From positions 1 through 64,000 of the forward strand of contig JACKNN010000002.1 of assembly GCA_024234855.1 (NCBI GenBank): 64,000 bases of DNA, given 5' to 3'. The notes under the pieces are model-generated. The model had not been told where the DNA came from. It saw only the letters and a program-made list of their open reading frames with translations, and did not search any database. A program made the translations under genes and the position numbers. The stretch's first letter is position 1. Each line of letters opens with the position of its first letter. This DNA is from Pseudomonadales bacterium. Its GTDB lineage: Bacteria > Pseudomonadota > Gammaproteobacteria > Pseudomonadales > Halieaceae. Shown piece by piece: positions 33,368-41,297 of the stretch.

Positions 33368-34587
33368 GCGGGGCCGGCGACAAGGCCCGGCTGGCGGTGG
33401 GCGCGGATCATCAGGTTGCGCGGCGTCAGCTGGCGGTCGCAGAAGGTACCCACCTGGACGTGGTAGTCGCACTCCGCCAGGTACAGCGCGCGGTCCAATA
33501 CCAGCCACAATTCCAGTGCCCGACGGAAGGCGTGGCGGGGCAATTCCATCCGGCTGACCCGGGCCTGGCGCAGCCAGCCCAGGTGTTGGTAGTACGGCCA
33601 GTCAACCCTGTGCGGTAGCGTCAGCTGCTTGAGCGCCGCGACACGGCCACAAAAATCAGCAAAGCTCGTATCGAAAGCGCTTTCCGGCAGGGATGGCACC
33701 GGCAGGTAGTCATCCACGCCGCGCAGCCGCCGCTGCAGCGCATCGAAACCGAGCCGCCAGGCCGACTTCTGCTGGCGCCGCCGGCGGTTGCTGGCAGCCG
33801 CGGTGACTGTTTCCTGTACGGCCAGTCGGCAGTCGTCCCGGTTCAGTGCCAGGCCGCTGTCCCGGGCCGCCTGCGAGTAGGGCTGATAGTGGGTCGCGCC
33901 AGTCAGGTGATAGCAGCAGGGTGACAGGTCCAGACTGGCCGTGGCCTGCGCGATGACCGTTTCGATCAGGCGCCGGTGCAGATCGCCACAGGCGTGCAGC
34001 GCCACCGCGTGGCGGGCCTGCCGCAACTCGCCGGCGGCCGCGGCCGACAACACGTCGCAATGCCGCAGCGTCACGTCCAGTTGCAGGCGCCTGCTCAGTT
34101 CGCTGCCCCGGCTGCACAACTCGGCGTTCCATTCCAGCGCCGTTACCGGGGTGCTGAAACGCTGGGCTATGGCGCGCCCGAGATGCGCTTTGCCCGCGCA
34201 CCATTCCACCACGGGTCCTTCCATGTGCTCCAGGCAAGCGGCGAACGCGCTGACCTGCCGCCACTTGCGGCCGGGTATATCGCGCTCGAATCCGGCGGGG
34301 TAATCTGTCCTGTCAGCGCTGAAGGCGGGAACGGTGTCCACTGCAGGAATGTGCGCCAGCGCCGGGATATAGTCGGCCAGCCAGCGCACCAGCGCCGGCT
34401 GATCGGCTTCCAGCGCGGCGCAGTGCTCGTCGCTCAGGCGGCCCAGGGCCCCGGCGAGTGCGGGATGCTGCGATTCCCATGGCAGTTCCGGCAGGCTGAA
34501 GGGTACTGGTCGCCAGATGGGCGCCTGGTCGACAAGCAGTCGCGAGAGCCGTTGAAAGTGCTCTCGCAGCGCGGTGGATTGATTCAT
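33364..34587 (-). CDS. SAM-dependent methyltransferase (Methyltransf_32 type)
   Basis: A 407-residue protein with a Rossmann methyltransferase core. Motif I is VVEWCAGKAHLGRAIA, followed by TALEWNAELCSRG and the later VALHACGDLHRRLIE and SPCCYH, the pattern of the Methyltransf_32 family (GSTCD-like, also called tRNA or protein methyltransferase-like). The C-terminal part is alpha-helical and Arg-rich. The target is not known. ATG at 34587 is used because the longer frame to 34683 begins with an unlikely sequence, though no strong ribosome-binding site is seen. Confidence 0.75.
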   Translation of the reverse strand: MNQSTALREHFQRLSRLLVDQAPIWRPVPFSLPELPWESQHPALAGALGRLSDEHCAALEADQPALVRWLADYIPALAHIPAVDTVPAFSADRTDYPAGFERDIPGRKWRQVSAFAACLEHMEGPVVEWCAGKAHLGRAIAQRFSTPVTALEWNAELCSRGSELSRRLQLDVTLRHCDVLSAAAAGELRQARHAVALHACGDLHRRLIETVIAQATASLDLSPCCYHLTGATHYQPYSQAARDSGLALNRDDCRLAVQETVTAAASNRRRRQQKSAWRLGFDALQRRLRGVDDYLPVPSLPESAFDTSFADFCGRVAALKQLTLPHRVDWPYYQHLGWLRQARVSRMELPRHAFRRALELWLVLDRALYLAECDYHVQVGTFCDRQLTPRNLMIRAHRQPGLVAGPA

Positions 34588-34726
34588 TTTCTGACTGAGC
34601 CCGGTGTCAAATTCCGTCCTGCGGCGAGTGCCTGCGCTACCTTGCCACCCGGCGCTTTTACCCCGGGTCGCGCAGATTAGCATAGATCCCCGGTGCTGCT
34701 GAACGCTGTTGCGGATCCGCCCAGGC

Positions 34727-34969
34727 TCAGTTGGCTGCCGCCCTGGCCGCCTGCACCGAGGCCCAGGTCGAGACGCAGTAGGGCACCAGGTAGGTGAGGA
34801 GGATTTTCAACAGGCTGTCCGCGTCGAGACCGGTGGACACGATCTTGTCGCCGTGATTGATGGCGGCCAGTAGTGTGCCGACCACCAGGCCGACCCGGGT
34901 GCTGCGCGACAGAATGTCTCGGCGCAGCGCCAGTCTTGTCCAGTCAGTCACGGTGATGGAATCTTTCAA
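34727..34969 (-). CDS. nrtS: NrtS-like small membrane protein (nitrate/nitrite transport)
   Basis: An 80-residue protein with two hydrophobic helices. GLVVGTLLAAINHGDKI and the second helix LLKILLTYLVPYCVSTWAS match the conserved segments of NrtS, a small protein that transports nitrate and nitrite in cyanobacteria and occurs in marine proteobacteria. It starts at TTG 34969; GTG at 34951 is possible. It stands alone, upstream of the methyltransferase gene on the same strand at 139 nt. The name rests on motif recognition only. Confidence 0.7.
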   Translation of the reverse strand: MKDSITVTDWTRLALRRDILSRSTRVGLVVGTLLAAINHGDKIVSTGLDADSLLKILLTYLVPYCVSTWASVQAARAAAN

Positions 34970-35121
34970 GCCTGCGCCCCTGGTAGTATACCTGCGCCTA
35001 TTCTGGCCTATTCCGACCGAAAATACTGCCGTATATGCTGCCCCGACCTGTAGGACTGCCAGGATAGGAATGTGGCGGAAAACGTGACATTGACCCTGCC
35101 GGCTTCGGGTCCGGGTACATG

Positions 35122-36072
35122 CTAGGAATACGGCAGGAAATCGAAGGAGTAGTTCACCCGGGTGGTGAGGACGTCTTGCGCCTCGAACCGGATCATCCTG
35201 ATCCGCGCCAGGATTTTGTCGGTCAGGTCCCGGTCGGACAGCTCGCTGGATAACAGGCGGATCCGCGCTATCTCTCCGCTGGCGTCAATCAGCATCTCGA
35301 ACACCAGCTTGCCCTGCAGCAGCGGGTCCTGCCGCAGGGCGCGGTTGTAGATGGCAAATAGGGCGCCCTTGTTGCGGTCCATGACCTGGCGTATCGACTC
35401 GTCGCTGCGGCCACCCAGTTGGGCGGACTGACTGCTGGCGGGCTGTTTATCCGTGCCGGCGATATTGCTCCGCACCCGTGTCGTCTCGCGCCCGGAGAGG
35501 GCTGGACCGCCGCTGTCGCGACTCAGCGCCGCCGTGTTGATGCCGCCGCTGTTGCTTACCGCGGCGCTGGTGATGACGGCGCGTTCGACCGTCGCCGCGC
35601 TGGCCTCGCCCCGGCTTGTCACTGTCCGGGGCATGGCGTCGAGATCCAGGCTGTCACGCAATTCGCTGAGCTCGTCGCGGAACGCCAGCACGCCGGCGGC
35701 CTGCGCGGCCTCCCGTGCCTGTACCAGCGTGTCCTGAGGTGTCGGCAGCGGTTTTGCCGCCGGCTCCGGCGGTGTGGGCCGGGGCCTGGTCACCGCCTCG
35801 ACCGGTTTGGGTTCCGGCTTGGGTTGCGGCCTCGGCGGCGCCGGGGTGGGGGTGGGCAAGGCCTGTTTCTCCAGCAGAATCCGGGCCAGCTGGGGCGGCT
35901 GTGGCGCCCGCTGGTCCCGTTCGGGCGCCTCTACCGGCAGCAGGGGTACCGTAATCGCCACCGCGAGCAATGCCGCCAACATGCCGCGCACGATCCGGTG
36001 GAACCGCCGGTCCTCCTCGCCGCTCGATTCCCAGGGCAGTTGCAACTCCGGTGAGGGCGTCATTGCTGTCAT
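35122..36072 (-). CDS. AgmX/PglI C-terminal domain, TonB-like energy-coupling protein
   Basis: A 316-residue protein with one N-terminal membrane helix (about 28-45), a Pro/Lys/Ala-rich periplasmic stalk (about 60-115) and a C-terminal domain, IRQVMDRNKGALFAIYNRAL...GKLVFEMLIDASGEI, of the AgmX/PglI type related to the TonB C-terminal fold. By its order with ExbB and two ExbD genes it is the last gene of the block and the likely partner that carries proton-motive-force energy to an outer-membrane component. AgmX itself is a gliding-motility protein of Myxococcus. The start overlaps the upstream ExbD stop by 4 nt. Confidence 0.85.
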   Translation of the reverse strand: MTAMTPSPELQLPWESSGEEDRRFHRIVRGMLAALLAVAITVPLLPVEAPERDQRAPQPPQLARILLEKQALPTPTPAPPRPQPKPEPKPVEAVTRPRPTPPEPAAKPLPTPQDTLVQAREAAQAAGVLAFRDELSELRDSLDLDAMPRTVTSRGEASAATVERAVITSAAVSNSGGINTAALSRDSGGPALSGRETTRVRSNIAGTDKQPASSQSAQLGGRSDESIRQVMDRNKGALFAIYNRALRQDPLLQGKLVFEMLIDASGEIARIRLLSSELSDRDLTDKILARIRMIRFEAQDVLTTRVNYSFDFLPYS

Positions 36073-36641
36073 CGGTTCACCCGCCCTTCGCTCACGCCCG
36101 TCGCGGCCAGCAGCGGTTCGGTCGGCGGCGGTTCGGTCGGCGGCGCCGGCGGCGCGGCGTTAACCGCCAGCGAGATATTCCGGTAGTCACTCTGGCCGCA
36201 GGTCGTCATCACCCGCTTGAGCAATTGGTAGGGTATCTCCCGGTCCGCCATGATGACGACGGGGCGGCCGCTATCCCGCTCCGGTGCCGACCGCTGCGCG
36301 CCGGGTTCCGACGCGCCCTGCAAGGCCTGCGCCAGGACGGCAATGGTGTCGCCCGGCTCGGCCAGCACCGTCTCCACATCGGCAATGTCGCGCCCGTCTA
36401 TGGCGATGCCGGTGGCGGAGATCCTTATTGTGAGCGCCGGTTCCGGTCGTTGTTCGGATACCGATTCCGGCAGGGTGATGCCGCGCTCGGGCTGCAGCAC
36501 TTCCACATCGCCGTTGTTCACCATCAGGAACAGCACCAGGATGGTAAAGATATCCATCAGGGCCACCAGGTTGAGCCTGGGGTTCTGCCCCAGCCTGCGG
36601 TGATTGCGCGCCATCCTGCGCCTGCGCAGGGCCGAACTCAT
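36069..36641 (-). CDS. ExbD/TolR-family protein 1 (with the conserved Asp)
   Basis: A 190-residue protein with a basic N-terminus, one membrane helix LVALMDIFTILVLFLMV and a periplasmic ExbD domain. The helix carries the proton-carrying aspartate (D30) in the canonical position. After the domain it has a Pro-rich tail (APPAPPTEPPPTEP) which might contact peptidoglycan or the AgmX stalk. It works with an ExbB-type channel. Stop and start overlap its two neighbours by 4 nt each, so stoichiometric expression with ExbD 2 and AgmX is likely. Confidence 0.9.
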   Translation of the reverse strand: MSSALRRRRMARNHRRLGQNPRLNLVALMDIFTILVLFLMVNNGDVEVLQPERGITLPESVSEQRPEPALTIRISATGIAIDGRDIADVETVLAEPGDTIAVLAQALQGASEPGAQRSAPERDSGRPVVIMADREIPYQLLKRVMTTCGQSDYRNISLAVNAAPPAPPTEPPPTEPLLAATGVSEGRVNR

Positions 36642-37162
36642 TGCGCGACCCCGGCGGTGTCTGTGATCGCCGGCGCATCGCCGAATGCGATGGCGGGAAA
36701 CAGTGCAGCGTCCACCACCGATGCCGCCACCAGGGCCTTGAAGGAGCGCACCGTGTCCATGGTCGTGACGATACTCTGGTAGGAGATATCGGGCTCCACC
36801 AACAGGGTGATGTCATCTTTTTCCACACCCCGCTCACGCAGTTGGCGCCTGACCTCCTGCAGTACCAGCCCCAACAGCGCGAAATCGTAGTCGCCGTCCG
36901 CCGTCAGGGGAATCGGTTTCAGCAGCACACCGGGCGGGTAGTTGACGCGCATGCCGTCGGCCCGGATCACCAGTTCCAGCCGGCGGTTGTCGTCGGTCTC
37001 GCCGCTGCTCGCCGCGTCGGGCGGCAGTGTCACATCGATAGCCGTGATGCGCGAGAACACCATCCCCAGCAGCAGCACCGGTACCAGCACGATCATCAGG
37101 TTCATGAACGCCGTGATATCCAGCTCCGCTTCGACGCCCTGTCGTCGCTGCCTGCGTCTCAT
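36638..37162 (-). CDS. ExbD/TolR-family protein 2 (membrane Asp replaced by Asn)
   Basis: A 174-residue ExbD-family protein. The membrane helix reads ITAFMNLMIVLVPVLLLGM: the position of the conserved proton-carrying Asp is Asn (N21), and the only nearby acid is D15 outside the hydrophobic core. The periplasmic domain (LELVIRADG... DITLLVEPDISYQSIVTTMD) is regular. ExbD forms dimers in the ExbB channel, so this may pair with the Asp-containing ExbD 1. Three nt separate it from the upstream exbB stop, and it overlaps the next start by 4 nt. Confidence 0.88.
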   Translation of the reverse strand: MRRRQRRQGVEAELDITAFMNLMIVLVPVLLLGMVFSRITAIDVTLPPDAASSGETDDNRRLELVIRADGMRVNYPPGVLLKPIPLTADGDYDFALLGLVLQEVRRQLRERGVEKDDITLLVEPDISYQSIVTTMDTVRSFKALVAASVVDAALFPAIAFGDAPAITDTAGVAQ

Positions 37163-37165
37163 CGT

Positions 37166-37840
37166 TCAGGCCCTGAGGGGATTCTGCCCGGCGGCGCGGG
37201 TGGGAAAGCCGCCCACGTCCGACAGCAGGTTGAGTACCTTTACGCTGGCCATCTCGAAGCTGTCGACGATTTCCAGGGTGCGGGTTTGCAGCAGGGCGTG
37301 CAGCAACAGTAGCGGAATGGCGGAAATGAGGCCGAAGGCGGTGGTATTCATCGCCACCGATATTGAGCTCGACAGCATGCTTGCCTTTTCCGCGGGGGCG
37401 GCGCTCGCCACCGCGGTGAACGCCGCGATCAGGCCGACGATGGTGCCCAACAGGCCCAGCAGGGTGGCCACGTTGGCCAGCGTCGCCAGGTACTGGGTGC
37501 GCTTTTCGTAACGCGGCAGGGCCTCCATTACACCTTCTTCCATCGCCGACTCGATATCGTCCCGGCGCCGGCTGCTGGTAAAGCGCGCGATACCGGCCGC
37601 GGCAATACGCTCTATGGGCACCCGGGAGGTATTGCCAGCGGTGATCACCGCTTCAAAGTCCTTCTCCCGCAGGCTGGCCATCACCCTGTCAAAAGCCCGC
37701 CGGTTGGCATACCGCGCGCTGCCCAGCACCAGCCAGCGTTCGACGGCAATCGCCAGGCCCACCACCAGCACCGTGGCAATGGGATACATAAACGGCCCGC
37801 CGGTCTGGAAGAACCGCACTATGATTTCGTAGATTTCCAT
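37166..37840 (-). CDS. ExbB/TolQ/MotA proton channel protein
   Basis: A 224-residue inner-membrane protein with three helices. The conserved last part, TLANVATLLGLLGTIVGLIAAFTAVA and the pore-helix segment SISVAMNTTAFGLISAIPLL, is the MotA/TolQ/ExbB signature. It should form the pentameric proton channel around the ExbD dimer. ATG at 37840 has GAGGG about 8 nt upstream and gives the usual N-terminus; upstream in-frame codons extend into the preceding gene. It begins the exbB-exbD-exbD-agmX part of the block. Confidence 0.9.
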   Translation of the reverse strand: MEIYEIIVRFFQTGGPFMYPIATVLVVGLAIAVERWLVLGSARYANRRAFDRVMASLREKDFEAVITAGNTSRVPIERIAAAGIARFTSSRRRDDIESAMEEGVMEALPRYEKRTQYLATLANVATLLGLLGTIVGLIAAFTAVASAAPAEKASMLSSSISVAMNTTAFGLISAIPLLLLHALLQTRTLEIVDSFEMASVKVLNLLSDVGGFPTRAAGQNPLRA

Positions 37841-37874
37841 GGTCTTACCCTCGTTATCGTGTGCTGGAGAAAAT

Positions 37875-38171
37875 TCAGTGGTCCCGGCTCGCGGGCCTTT
37901 CTCCCGTTGGCACGGTGTCATCGAGCAGCGCCTGGTATTCCAGAGCGCGCACAAACTCATCCCGGTCCACGGGTGTGAACAGTTCATCGGCGAAGCTGCC
38001 CTGCATGCGGTATTCGAAATCGGCGTCACCGGGTTGCTGCCAGGGCAGCAGGTACATGACTTTCGGCTGGTCCTGGCTGCCCGATACCGTGCTGTGCAGC
38101 GTCACCACGGCCTCATCGCCTTGCGCTGTGGCGGTTGCCACCAGCAATAACAGTGTTGTCGGCATTCGCAT
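37875..38171 (-). CDS. small secreted protein of unknown function
   Basis: A 98-residue protein with a short signal peptide (MRMPTTLLLLVATATAQGDE) and no recognised domain. It contains an acidic, Asp/Glu-rich mature part with aromatic residues (YLLPWQQPGDADFEYRMQG). AGGAG lies 9 nt before the ATG. It lies 3 nt after the large TPR lipoprotein gene and 34 nt before exbB, so it belongs to the same operon. I do not recognise a family. Confidence 0.6.
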   Translation of the reverse strand: MRMPTTLLLLVATATAQGDEAVVTLHSTVSGSQDQPKVMYLLPWQQPGDADFEYRMQGSFADELFTPVDRDEFVRALEYQALLDDTVPTGERPASRDH

Positions 38172-38174
38172 TGT

Positions 38175-41100
38175 TCAATTCTCCTGTACCAACATTGTCA
38201 CTTGCCGTTCGAGATCGGCGATCCAGCCGGCGACAGTACGGTCGTCGCTATTCGTCAGCGCCTGGTAGCGATACAAATGCTGTAATGCCTGTTCGCTGTC
38301 GCCCAGGTAGAGGTCATACAGCACGGCGATGTTGCGATGGGTGTCCGGGTAGGTCTCGGCAACCGCCAGGGCCGCCAGGTAGGATTGCTCCGCCTCGGGA
38401 AAGCGCCCCTGCAGCCGCAGCAGGACACCGTACTCGTTCAGGTTGGCGAGGTCGTCCGGATTGCGACTTATGTGTTCCTCGAACCACTGCTCGGAGTGCA
38501 CTATGTCGTCGCCGGATACGGTTTCGGTCTTGCCATAGCGCGCCGGCAGCAGGCGGGCTAGCTCACCGAAGCTGCGCCTTACCCACTCGTCGTAAATGCC
38601 CTCGCGACAGCGCCTGGCGTTTGATTCGTGGATGGCGATCGCCTTTTCCTCGAACGGGTAGGCCTGTTCCTCCAGCATCAGCTCGTATTGCTCCAGGGCC
38701 AGCGGGTCGATGTTGGCCGGGCGTTCCGAGGCCATCAGGTCGGCGCTCAGCTGCAGGTAGACCTGGCCCATCTGGTAGGACGCCAGCGTGCTGAATTGCT
38801 CGACCCCGTACTCGCCGGTTTGTTCGTAGGCGGCGAGAGTGCGCTGCATGGCGGCCTTCTTGTCACGCAGCGAAGCCTTCAGCGGGTAGCCCAGGCGAAT
38901 GGCACTGAAGGTTTCGTATTCGCTGGCGGCCAGCTGGCTGGACGACGATGCGGCCAGGTAGCGGGATCGCCCGGATGGTTGCGTATCGTTTTCGGTAGTG
39001 CTGTTTGCAGCGTGGGCGGCAATTATCTGTTGCAGCCAGTGACGCTGCAGCGCGGGCTCGCCGGCCAGGGCATTCAGCTGTGCCAGCCTGTCCATCGCCT
39101 CCATACGGATTGCCGGCGGCCGTGGCCAGCGCTCGGCATAATCCCGGTAACGGGCGAGTGCCAGTGCCTGTTCACCCGCCTTGTCATAGTACTGGGCGGC
39201 GAGGTATAGCGCCTGGCGCCTGCTCTCATCGTCGGTGCCCGTGTCAGCTATGCGCTCCAGTTCTGCCGCCGCCGCCTGCCACTGCCCGAGCGCTTCGTAG
39301 TTGCCCGCCAGGGTTGGCGCTATCGATGTGTTGAGGGCGTGGTCGGGGTAGCGCTGGCGGAAATCGAGCAGCAGGCGATTGGCCTCGGCGAGGTCTCCTG
39401 CGCGCTGGTAATTGCTGGCGGCATCGTAGAGCGCGTTGACGCTGATGTCGGAGCCGGGTGCGGCCACCGTCACCCGGGCGAACTCAGCAGCTGCCAGACC
39501 ATACTGTTCGCCGGCGACAGCCTGCTCCGCCTGGCGGTAGATACTGGCCGCCAGGCGCTCCGTGGTCGCGGCGCGGCGTTCATCATCGCCGGGCATCAGT
39601 GCCAGCGACTCGAGGTAGGCCTGCTCCGAGGCCTGGTACTGCTGCAATTCGAAGTAGCTGTAGCCTGTTACCAACCGGGCGGACAGGCGCACCGCGTCCT
39701 CCGGTGCGGGCTGCCAGCGCATCAGGCTGGCAGCGGCGTCGATAGCTCCCGGGTAGTCGCCCGACTGCGCCAGGGCGTCGGCCGCGTGCCCCAACACGGC
39801 CGGGGCGCGGGTGTCGCCGGGGAATACCGCGGCGAACCGCAGTGCGCTGTCGATATGCGCTCGCGGCGGCGGGGCGGCATCTTCCCCCCCGGCAGTGTGT
39901 TGCCACGCCAGGAGGGCGGCGTAGCCGGCATCGGCGGCGCGCGGGTTATCGCTGTGCTGGTAGGCGACCCACTCATAAGTGGCCGCAGCCCGGGCGTAGT
40001 CGCCCGCCTCGTAGCGGCTTTCCGCCAGCAGGAAACCCATGGTCGGCACGGTTTCGTCTCCCGGGAAACTGTCGATATAGAGCTGGTAGTAATCGCCGGC
40101 ACGCTGGTAGTGCTGCACCGCGAGGTCCCGCTGCCCGTCATCGCCTGCCGCCTGCTGTGCCAGCGCGTGGTAATGGCCAGCGAGTTGGCCGACAAACACT
40201 TTGAGCCGGGCGGCCATGGCGGCACGCGCATCCTCGCTGCTGTGCTCCCAGTAGCTGCCGCCAATGCCGAACAGCGCAACGTACTGCTGCTTTTCCTGCA
40301 CAATGAGTTGGGTGAAGCCACCGGCCTCATACGACGCTATGACGCGCAGTTGCATCTGGTGCGCCACCTTCGAATCGGGAAAGCGCTCGGTATATGCCCG
40401 GTAGGTTGCGGCGCTGTCGGCGTAGCGCTCCTGGCCCAGATAGCGGTCACCCAGCTGTTGGTACAGCAGGTGCTGGTAGGGGCGCTCCCCCAGTCGCGTG
40501 TTGGCTGCGGCGATGCTGTCGGCACCCTCCAACTCGCTGAATACCACCGCCAACACCCGCAAGCAGTCCTGCACGAGCTCGGCTTCACCCCGGGGCAACT
40601 GGTCCGGTTGGTTGTCCGCGGGAACCAACTGGTCGAGGGTGGCGAGGAACGGGCCGATGGCCTGCTGGTAGTGGCCCTGCTTGAACAGCGACCAGCCCTG
40701 CATGTAAAGCGCATTGGTGTAGAACGGCGACGCCGAGCCATAGTTGATCACGCCGGCGTAGGCGACTTCGGCGGCCCGGTAGTCGCCCGCCGAGAAGTAG
40801 CTCTCGGCCTTGCGAAATTCCGCCTCGAGCAGGTGCGCCGATTGCGGGTAGCTGCTGCTGAGTCGTTCCAGCAGCGCGAGCGACCTGGCGCTGTCGCCGC
40901 TGAAGTCGTAGGCCTTGGCAAGCTGGTACAGCAGCTCGTCGTTGTCGGGATTGTCCGGATTGTCCCGCAGCAGTGCCTCGTAGGCTTCAATGGCATCGTC
41001 AAAATGGCCTGTATCCCGACTGGCGCCGGCCATGCTGGCCTCGCCATCCAGCAGGCTGATATCGGCCAGCCGATGCTGCACCGTGAGTCGGGTTTGGCGG

Positions 41101-41297
41101 TCGTCGCTCAGCGCCAGTACCGCGCGATAATTCCGGGCCACCTCGGTCAGCCCAACCCGGGGCAGGACCTCCTGCGCATCGTTAATGCGCGCAGGGGGCA
41201 GGTCCGCCAGGGTGGCTTCCGGTGTCTCGGGCAGCAGTGAGAAGCCGTTACAACCACCCAGCAGGATCATGGCTGTCAGTGTCGCCGCCGGCTTCAT
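38175..41297 (-). CDS. large TPR lipoprotein (1040 residues)
   Basis: The N-terminus MKPAATLTAMILLGGC is a signal peptide with a lipobox (LGGC), so the protein should be lipid-anchored in the envelope. The rest is almost wholly alpha-helical tetratricopeptide repeats, with typical units such as AIEAYEALLRDNPDN, YADSAATYRAYTERFPDSK and RFPEAEQSYLAALAVAETYPD. It is likely a scaffold or peptidoglycan/outer-membrane adaptor, comparable in place to TPR lipoproteins of gliding or Tol-type machines, which is inference. Its start overlaps the stop of the second TPR gene by 4 nt. Confidence 0.85.
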   Translation of the reverse strand: MKPAATLTAMILLGGCNGFSLLPETPEATLADLPPARINDAQEVLPRVGLTEVARNYRAVLALSDDRQTRLTVQHRLADISLLDGEASMAGASRDTGHFDDAIEAYEALLRDNPDNPDNDELLYQLAKAYDFSGDSARSLALLERLSSSYPQSAHLLEAEFRKAESYFSAGDYRAAEVAYAGVINYGSASPFYTNALYMQGWSLFKQGHYQQAIGPFLATLDQLVPADNQPDQLPRGEAELVQDCLRVLAVVFSELEGADSIAAANTRLGERPYQHLLYQQLGDRYLGQERYADSAATYRAYTERFPDSKVAHQMQLRVIASYEAGGFTQLIVQEKQQYVALFGIGGSYWEHSSEDARAAMAARLKVFVGQLAGHYHALAQQAAGDDGQRDLAVQHYQRAGDYYQLYIDSFPGDETVPTMGFLLAESRYEAGDYARAAATYEWVAYQHSDNPRAADAGYAALLAWQHTAGGEDAAPPPRAHIDSALRFAAVFPGDTRAPAVLGHAADALAQSGDYPGAIDAAASLMRWQPAPEDAVRLSARLVTGYSYFELQQYQASEQAYLESLALMPGDDERRAATTERLAASIYRQAEQAVAGEQYGLAAAEFARVTVAAPGSDISVNALYDAASNYQRAGDLAEANRLLLDFRQRYPDHALNTSIAPTLAGNYEALGQWQAAAAELERIADTGTDDESRRQALYLAAQYYDKAGEQALALARYRDYAERWPRPPAIRMEAMDRLAQLNALAGEPALQRHWLQQIIAAHAANSTTENDTQPSGRSRYLAASSSSQLAASEYETFSAIRLGYPLKASLRDKKAAMQRTLAAYEQTGEYGVEQFSTLASYQMGQVYLQLSADLMASERPANIDPLALEQYELMLEEQAYPFEEKAIAIHESNARRCREGIYDEWVRRSFGELARLLPARYGKTETVSGDDIVHSEQWFEEHISRNPDDLANLNEYGVLLRLQGRFPEAEQSYLAALAVAETYPDTHRNIAVLYDLYLGDSEQALQHLYRYQALTNSDDRTVAGWIADLERQVTMLVQEN

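Noticed and set aside
39339..41240. A long open frame on the plus strand opposite the TPR lipoprotein gene
   Set aside because: It is antisense to a clear TPR lipoprotein, has no ribosome-binding site or signal peptide, and its Arg/Gly/Val-rich translation has no domain pattern. High-GC DNA gives such frames opposite real genes.
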